Part shown: positions 57,905-64,000 of the stretch, piece by piece
How positions within the stretch are numbered: the stretch's first letter is position 1
How the letters are laid out: every line of letters starts with the position of its first letter
The notes under the pieces: model-generated
What the model saw: only the letters and a program-made list of their open reading frames with translations
The model's database searches: none
What the model was told of the DNA's origin: nothing
DNA from: Rosa chinensis
Taxonomy: Eukaryota; Streptophyta; Magnoliopsida; Rosales; Rosaceae
Assembly: GCF_002994745.2 (NCBI RefSeq)
Contig: NC_037088.1
Coordinates: 65,304,397 to 65,368,396 of the forward strand
Direction of reading: 5' to 3'
Length of the DNA: 64,000 nucleotides
Program-made: the position numbers and the translations under genes

Positions 57905-57950
57905 TCAGATATCAGTTTCTCAAAAAAAAAAAAAAAAAAATCAGATATCA
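57905..57950 (+). mobile_element. Ultra-short retroposon
   Basis: TCAGATATCA is repeated at 57905-57914 and 57941-57950 around GTTTCTC plus 19 A. Confidence 0.7.
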
Positions 57951-58093
57951 TAACTGTTACTAGGTAAAAATAGATTTTAATCTTTGCTTCATAAAGACAT
58001 AATGATAAATACTGTATGAAAAAAACAATTTATGCTTACTTTGTTGTTTCAGATCAAGAAAACAGTGACGCCCACCTTTATCCGTGATACAGA

Positions 58094-58232
58094 TTTTTTT
58101 TTAATTAAATAGAGGATTAGGCGATATTAGTTCCTCTGCGACAGCCAATTTGGGGTGACTGGCACCCACCCACAATCTCGAAAGAAAGGGGGCCATCGCA
58201 ACGGGGAACAGTTATGAAAAAAAGTTATCACA
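58094..58232 (-). mobile_element. Retroposon-like insert in RPA exon 1
   Basis: 139 bp flanked by a perfect 20 bp direct repeat, ACCTTTATCCGTGATACAGA (58074-58093 and 58233-58252). The insert starts with 8 T, so it reads as a poly(A) retroposon on the minus strand. No clear A or B box; family unknown. Confidence 0.75.
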
Positions 58233-58379
58233 ACCTTTATCCGTGATACAGAACCTTTTCAATTCATTGAAGAAATGAGAGCTCGGGTAGCAAGGATATG
58301 GAGGCCCAAAAAGTTCGATACTGATATCTATGATGGGCTTCATTATGTTCTCATCGATAAAAGGGTAATGTTTTCGAAA

Positions 58380-59782
58380 CTCCTAGAATACAAATTTATA
58401 CATTACAATCACTGACACATTTAACTTTATATAGTTTAAAACATATAAGCTATACCACGTTTCACTATGAATGTCGACAAAGTATATTATTGGCCAAATT
58501 GGAAAGAGGCAATTCCAATGAAATTGAATATTTGAAACGTGATGAAATACTTGGACTTTTAACCCTACATGGTACAAAAGGGTATTTATCAAAAGTGAAG
58601 ATGAATCACTATGACACAATGTCTATTTATCGAGACATGAGATTATGAATATCTTCCCTTATACGAATGACAATTTTCTATAAGTACAGTGTTACATATA
58701 GCTGTTATATTGACGAGAGATTTATGGCATGTTGTCACTGTATATTATGAAGATCTTAAAGACACATTGCTAAAAGCATAATCTCAAAAGAAAAGTGTCA
58801 TAATAAGCGTATTGCTTATCAAATCCTTAAGGGATTCAAATACATGAATGATTCAAGTTCATGAAAGGTTGAAAGAGCCTAAAGCTCACTTATGGAATCA
58901 AAGAGTCTAAAGCTAGCTCATATGTACTCATTTCGTTCTAGTCAACGAGATCTAAATTGCCTTAATGAGTACTATGAAGAGACTACTATTGAATTCGAAT
59001 TATGAATATAATGTTGCAACATATTCTAACTTTCACAAAGTTATGAATAACTTAAAGCTCTTGAAGAAGCTTATATGAGACATATCAATACACAATGATA
59101 TTGATGTGTATGGCTAGGTATGCCATGATGATTTTTTTCAATGTTTTAAACTATATAAAGTTAAATGTGTCAATTTCTTTATATTGTTTAGCTATAACTT
59201 TGTGTATGAATTTGAGCATATGAGATTGTTTCTAACCTTATCATATGAGGTAAGGCTTATTGAAAATCGTCTAGCTTTGTTGGTATTGCTTAACCTTTTC
59301 AGGTATGAAAATTTGTGATGAGCCCCTATATGCAAAGTACACGTGGTCTCACTTCAGTGATAGACACATCAAACCACTATACATGGTACATGTAGCTTAT
59401 CGCACACATAATTAAGGCTTGCAACAATCAGAGGGAGATTCTCATCAGGGGGAGCATCCAGAAGCATGCTACCTAGGACATATGCGCGTTGTGCTCTTTT
59501 TGTCCTTCGACCATGGTTATTTTTGTCCCACTGGGTTTTTGTTACCTGGCAAGGTTTTTAACGAGGCAACAATAAGCGCGTCCAATATCATCATTCATTG
59601 GTGGACATCCAAGGGGGAGTGTTGTAAATATTATTATCTATATGGCTGTCCACGTAAATACTCATTAGTTGTGTACTTTGATGTAAACCCTACCTCTATA
59701 TAAAAGAGGCTAATGAGACTGAATGATACACTTCTACTTCCTCCAAACTATTTTCTCTCCATCTTCTCTCTACTTTATAACA
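58380..59782 (+). mobile_element. Copia 3' remnant in the RPA intron
   Basis: 59410-59619 matches the region between RNase H and the 3' LTR of the element at 3914-8405 (ATGCTACCTAGGACATATGC, GGTGGACATCCAAGGGGGAG), and an LTR follows. The left limit is unclear and no 5' LTR is seen. The part 58414-59171 is bracketed by a perfect 31 bp inverted repeat. Confidence 0.7.
59620..59782 (+). repeat. Copia LTR (163 bp)
   Basis: TGTTGTAAATATTATT...TTTATAACA directly after the polypurine tract AAGGGGGAG; TATA box CTATATAAAAG. Close to the solo LTR at 41373. Confidence 0.85.
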
Positions 59783-60521
59783 TGACCATATAAATTTGAT
59801 TTCTTGATTTCACATTTATTTACTCAATGTAGGGTGATGCTATCCATGCTATAATTGATGAATCACATTATCCAGTTGTTACGAACAAAATGGAGGAAGG
59901 CAGGGTCAATGACATATTTCGCTGCCATTCAAGAGAGAATGACTTTCCATTCAAAGTTATTGATCATGAGGCACACCTCTCTTTTAACCGGATGACGGAG
60001 TTCAAACGAGTTCAAGACTCTTCCTCACCGATTCCACGATATGCATTCAACCTCCTTGAGTTCAGTGAGTTAGATGACAAAAAAGAAGATCAGATAGTTC
60101 TGATAGCTAGGTAAGTATCTCAACTTTATTTAAATCATCTTCCAATTTATGGACAACTGAAATTAATAATCTTTTTTTTTTTCCCTTCAATAAAAGATGT
60201 TTATGGTTGTGTGAAGTCAATCATGCCAGAGTCCCAGGTCTTTGTGAGGAACAAAGAAAAAATGGAATCAAAGTGTGAAATAACCTTGGAAAATCTCAGG
60301 TACATAATCTTGAAACATTCTTATAACTTGAAAACAATGTTTTCTTTCACAAACAATAACAATTCAATTGTTTCACCAAAATACAGGAGAGAGGATGTTA
60401 GAATCACTCTGTGGGGCGATAATGCCAGACAATTTGATGTACAAGCTGTACAAAATCGTTCTCCACCGATCTTAGCAGTATTTACAAGCTTGCGGATTAC
60501 TGAATTCCAACGTATGTACTC

Positions 60522-60565
<44 letters not shown>

Positions 60566-61939
60566 CTCATCAATATTAATCACTCTTTTCTTACAAATTT
60601 TTTTAATAACTTGCAGAACGAATCACATTGTCTGGAACGAATAATACCTGCATGATTGTAGACCCGCAAATTCCTTAAAGACAAGAATACAGAAATGAGT
60701 AAGTTGTCTTAATAACAAAATCAAAATTGATTTTATCATTTATTGCTTCTGATAATGACATAAAATATCAACAATACAACCTAAATATTGCAGATTCTCC
60801 AAGCCAGGTGACAAAGTAAAGATTCTTGCTATCCCATTTAAACAGGCAACTCAAGAAGAGCTCAAAGATCGACAAAAAAAAACAGTATCAGAATTGAACA
60901 TGCTTAATCCACGCCTGTACAACGTATGAACAATTCTATTTTCATCTTTATACAATAATTACTTTCTTTTAGAAATATTTTTCATTTTAATTACAGTCTA
61001 ATAACACACACATACATAGCAGAGCAAGCCAGTTTGCTGCAGTGCTAAAATCGCTAGATTCTCGACACACAATAGCTGGTGGTATAACGGTTGTCCAATC
61101 TGCTGCAAGCAGCTTCGACAGAAACAAAATTCTAATGAAATGAGTTGTATTAAACATGAAACACAACAGCCTTTGCCATGGTAAGTTCCCTTCAAAATAT
61201 TGTTCCTTTTCATCTATATATAATAGGATTGTGGAAGTATAATGATCCTACTATTAAATTCACCCTTCAACTCAGATTGTTAACTATTACATATATTAAA
61301 TTTAATTCTAACTATTACATAATCATAACTTAATACAAAAATATACATTGCTATTTCTTTGCTAATAATAAATAACCATTTTATGCGAAGTTACAGAGTA
61401 TACGTAACAATCGAAGACCGGGAAAATGAAGCCATACTGATTGTAATGGGAGAAGCAGCTGAACAACTCTTTGGCAATACCTGTCCAGAATTACTAAACA
61501 AACAACAAGAACCTACAAGACAAGCATTGCCAAAGGAGATTGAAAATACAATAGGCCAACAATACCTCTTCGAGATTCAACCAAAATCTCATGGTGAACT
61601 GATTGTGAAATCTGTTTCTCCAGATCCACAAAGTTTTGTAGCAGTATCAGAACAACATCCAACAACCGCAACACCAGATCGTCCTAGCACAGAAAGAAAA
61701 AGAACAGTGGAAACAAGTAAGAAAGCACTCTTCACCACTGAACAAGAGAAAAAAAGCAAAAGGTAAATTTTATTTATCCGTTCTATGTTTTCATTAAATC
61801 TGAAATGCAATCAATCCATTTATATTACTAACAATAATTTTATTATTATTACCTTATAGGCAATCCCGGCATCAAGGAACTACATCATCATCCCTTCAAA
61901 GCGAGCAACATGAAACACAAACAAGTCGCTGAACAAGAA

Positions 61940-62515
61940 TCCGATCTCTCTGTGTTTGTAACATATATTATATTAACTTATTTCTTTTAGTTACAGCTGT
62001 GCTGACTACTTTTGCTTTTGTATAATTGTAGTCAGCGAATCAACTGAAAAGCAGCTAGAACAATTATTTTTTTGGGTAAATTCTGCTGCATTTTTTATCA
62101 CTGAATTTCAGTTGATTCTACAGCCAAGCAGTGGGAGCAATTAATTTTTTGAAGTACTACTCAAGTAAGTTTTGCTCCACTGAATGTACTGTAACAAAAA
62201 TGTAAAAAGGCAAAACATTGTACTCTCTCAGTTATGTGTAATATCTAATGATATCAAAGTAGTTCTTAATCATATCTACTCTGTATTGTTCAGAGATGCA
62301 TGCAGCAAATGTCCTGTGTAATCAACTAATCAGTGCAATATTATTATTTTCATATTAATACCAACTTTATCATATATAGTATTTTCGTAAAAATACTAAC
62401 TTTATCATTTCTCTGGAAATTTTCATACAGGAACTGCAGAAACTAAAAAATCACATCTTTCAGCAGAAAACAAAGAAATCACCTCTTTCAGTAAAACGAT
62501 TATAGTTACAATTCA
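61940..62515. other. Subterminal Helitron DNA
   Basis: AT-rich, with the word tcagttgattctacag echoed near 62036-62160. No gene. Confidence 0.5.
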
Positions 62516-62518
62516 TAT

Positions 62519-62549
62519 CCCGCAGCAAAGCGCTGGCATTTTTACTAGT
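62519..62549 (+). repeat. Helitron 3' terminus
   Basis: CCCGCAGCAAAGCGC, an imperfect short hairpin, is followed by TGGCATTTTTA and the terminal CTAG (62545-62548), next to a T. This is the canonical form of plant Helitron 3' ends. Confidence 0.75.
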
Positions 62550-62691
62550 GAGTACTAAAAACAAAAATAGAATTTATACAAAAATAGGATGGTACCCCAA
62601 ACCACCCTCAAAAGCTCCAATGGTACCCCGGAAAACCATGTTTTTTCTTCTCTTTTGAACTTTTGGAGAGAGGAGGAGAGGAGATCAGTAA

Positions 62692-63974
62692 TTATTTTTT
62701 GTCTTCTTTTTTGGTTCTGAATGCCTCCAATACCAGTGTAGGACCAGTTGGGAAGGAAAAGTAGTCTTCTCCCACCTTTGAAGTCCATGCAGCACTTTCA
62801 CTTTCAGGCAGTGTATTAGTTGCGCTATACTCTTCTTCTTCCGGTTCAATGTCCTTATAATCAGGCGTAAAGCTGAACTTAACTTCAAATTCATCATTCC
62901 CTTCGATCGCGACTCGAAAAACAGATGAGCGGACAGTCTTGATATGTATTTCTTGCCCATCACCGGCAATTCTGAAGGTTGTCGCACACACATACTGATA
63001 CTCAGAAGAATCAATGTTCTGACCAGTTTGCACAACACAAAAGTATCGCCCCCCTAAATGAACCAAATTCTGAGTTCTATCCCCTAGTAACCTGCGCGGC
63101 GGATGACACTTGGCTGTTATTAACAGAGACAATGGGGTGCCCAGAAAATGTCGCCGCTTAACAATGTCACCATCCTTGTCTGAATCCCACCAGAAAGAGA
63201 AGACCAGAACCAAATCAAGATTATGCGCCAAGGCATAGATAGTACTACCTAAAACCACTGCCCTCCCATAAAAAGGATAATAATAAGGATTCTCTGGACT
63301 AATCTTCACCTTGTGCCATGTTCTGCTATGAATATGAAAAGCCACCGCTTCATATTTCTTCTCAGTTTGCATGGATAATAGTATATATCCATAACAAACG
63401 GCATAACCGGTCATCTCGGTCTGTGCCTGATCCAGAGAATAATCTGGGAAAGGAGGCAATGACTCCCATGAATCACTGGCCGGATCATACCGCTCAAATG
63501 ACGGTTCTTGGATCTGAGGAAAGCACAATGGCTGTGCAAGATAGTACAACATTCCATATGCCGATATGACAAGACAATACTGCTTAGTTGTTTTGGGTGG
63601 AGAAACCTTCTGCAGTTCTAAGTCTAAGCTTGATGTGTCGAAGAAAAATGCATGCTTGGGTATGACGGGCTTGAGATAAGGCCATGGGATTTGATTCACC
63701 ATGAGATATAACTTGGAAAGGCCGCCAAATCTGGCACCATTAAATGAACAGAACCCCTCCATCTTCCAACTCTTATCAAAGAACTTCAATATAGGTTCGA
63801 GCATTGGGAGAGTTGAAGGGTCAACCCCAAATCCGCCCACAGATTTATCATGCTCAACTTGCTGAAGTTGGTCAAGTTTGATTTCGTATACACCACCAGT
63901 GTAGGAATCATCTTGATCGAACTCCACCTAACAAATATGGATTCAGATTTCCCCTGGTTCTCTATCACCTCCAT
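62692..63974 (-). pseudogene. Kelch-like paralogue, frameshifted near its start
   Basis: Paralogue of exons 4-5 of the gene at 22408-27094. An ATG at 63974 gives MEVIENQGKSESIFV and then runs out of frame. One base is missing near 63930, where the other copy has ATTATGGTGAAG. The main frame (410 codons, stop at 62692) carries EIKLDQLQQVEHDKSVGG, the same kelch-like FERYDPASDSWESLPPFPDY and SRTWHKVK, and a tail ending SFPTGPTLVLEAFRTKKEDK. It has no intron where the paralogue has one (FTPDYKDIEP here, FTP/DCNDIEP there). The first in-frame ATG after the shift would drop about 40 residues. It may be a pseudogene or be translated from an internal start. The Helitron 3' end lies 140 bp away. Confidence 0.75.
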
Positions 63975-64000
63975 GTCTAATAAGGTTTTAGGGTTTTCTT

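Larger units (their letters stand above)
58052..61932 (+). pseudogene. RPA70-like single-strand DNA-binding protein (Helitron)
   Basis: Exons at about 58052-58093 continued 58253-58364, then 59833-60110, 60197-60299, 60387-60512, 60617-60697, 60794-60927, 61020-61173, 61380-61762 and 61861-61932. They encode the OB folds of a plant replication protein A 70 kDa-like protein (RARVARIWRPKKFD, GLHYVLIDKRGDAIHAIIDE, LWGDNARQFD, FKQATQEELKDRQKK) and the C-terminal zinc-ribbon region (WWYNGCPICCKQL, MSCIKHETQQPLPW, VYVTIEDRENEAILIVMGEA). Helitrons carry such genes, probably to protect single strands. Breaks: a retroposon in exon 1, an in-frame TAA at 60676-60678, and a likely frame problem at the second exon's donor. 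The 1.4 kb second intron holds a copia remnant. Confidence 0.85.
55433..62549 (+). mobile_element. Decayed Helitron, 5' end undefined
   Basis: A PIF1-type helicase followed by an RPA70-like gene on one strand is the plant Helitron gene pair, and a Helitron-type 3' terminus lies at 62519-62549. The 5' TC end was not found and may lie left of 53342 or be lost. The Rep domain is missing. Confidence 0.75.

Noticed and set aside
62692..63927. Intact 411-residue kelch protein starting at 63927
   Set aside because: The first codon there is GTG, not ATG. Comparison with the paralogue shows a missing base near 63930 that takes the real ATG at 63974 out of frame.

Overview
This window is nuclear DNA of a flowering plant. 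Genes are split by GT-AG introns, the background is AT-rich, and most of the sequence is transposable elements nested in one another. The recognisable host-gene pieces (CPSF100, an S-domain receptor kinase, a UGT88-like glycosyltransferase, a half-size ABCG transporter, GDP-L-fucose synthase, FAR1) are eudicot-like. The UGT88 and kelch pieces make Rosaceae a reasonable guess, but that is inference. I see no bacterial, organellar, rRNA or tRNA genes.

Layout. 0.5-1.1 kb: an intron-containing fragment of CPSF100. 1.8-3.9 kb: a hAT-like element. 3.9-8.4 kb: a young Ty1-copia element with identical TSDs, a deleted gag and a striking array of seven hairpins in its leader. 8.5-12.2 kb: a TIR element holding a FAR1-domain exon, set between AT microsatellites. 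13-22 kb: a LINE-like insert, SINEs, a broken receptor kinase, a minisatellite and unassigned exon-like stretches. 22.4-27.1 kb, minus strand: the best intact gene candidate, five exons in perfect phase that join three C2H2 zinc fingers to a kelch-like protein, with a small repeated leader exon in between.

27.6-51.1 kb: a dispersed segmental duplication (about 27.6-37.3 kb against 42.2-50.6 kb), each copy holding a dead UGT88-like gene. The left copy carries a 6.7 kb Mutator-like element that contains a solo LTR, which itself contains two more solo LTRs. The right copy still has the empty target site, so the order of events can be read. Next to it lie a Pack-MULE with a GDP-L-fucose synthase fragment, a second MULE-like element, SINEs, a copia solo LTR and a 3000 bp Harbinger-like element. 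The right copy has its own three-level nest and ends in an ABCG pseudogene.

51.3-53.3 kb: a second hAT-like remnant whose internal 524 bp unit is amplified in tandem. 53.4-62.5 kb: a decayed Helitron with a PIF1-type helicase (frameshift plus nonsense), an RPA70-like gene (nonsense, retroposon in exon 1, copia remnant in an intron) and a recognisable CTAG terminus. 62.7-64.0 kb: a second kelch-like gene, minus strand, nearly identical to the first over a sharply bounded tract but lacking its last intron and frameshifted near its start.

The genes do not form a pathway. The window is best read as a record of duplication, gene-fragment capture, nested insertion and gene conversion. All coordinates of exons and element ends were read by eye.
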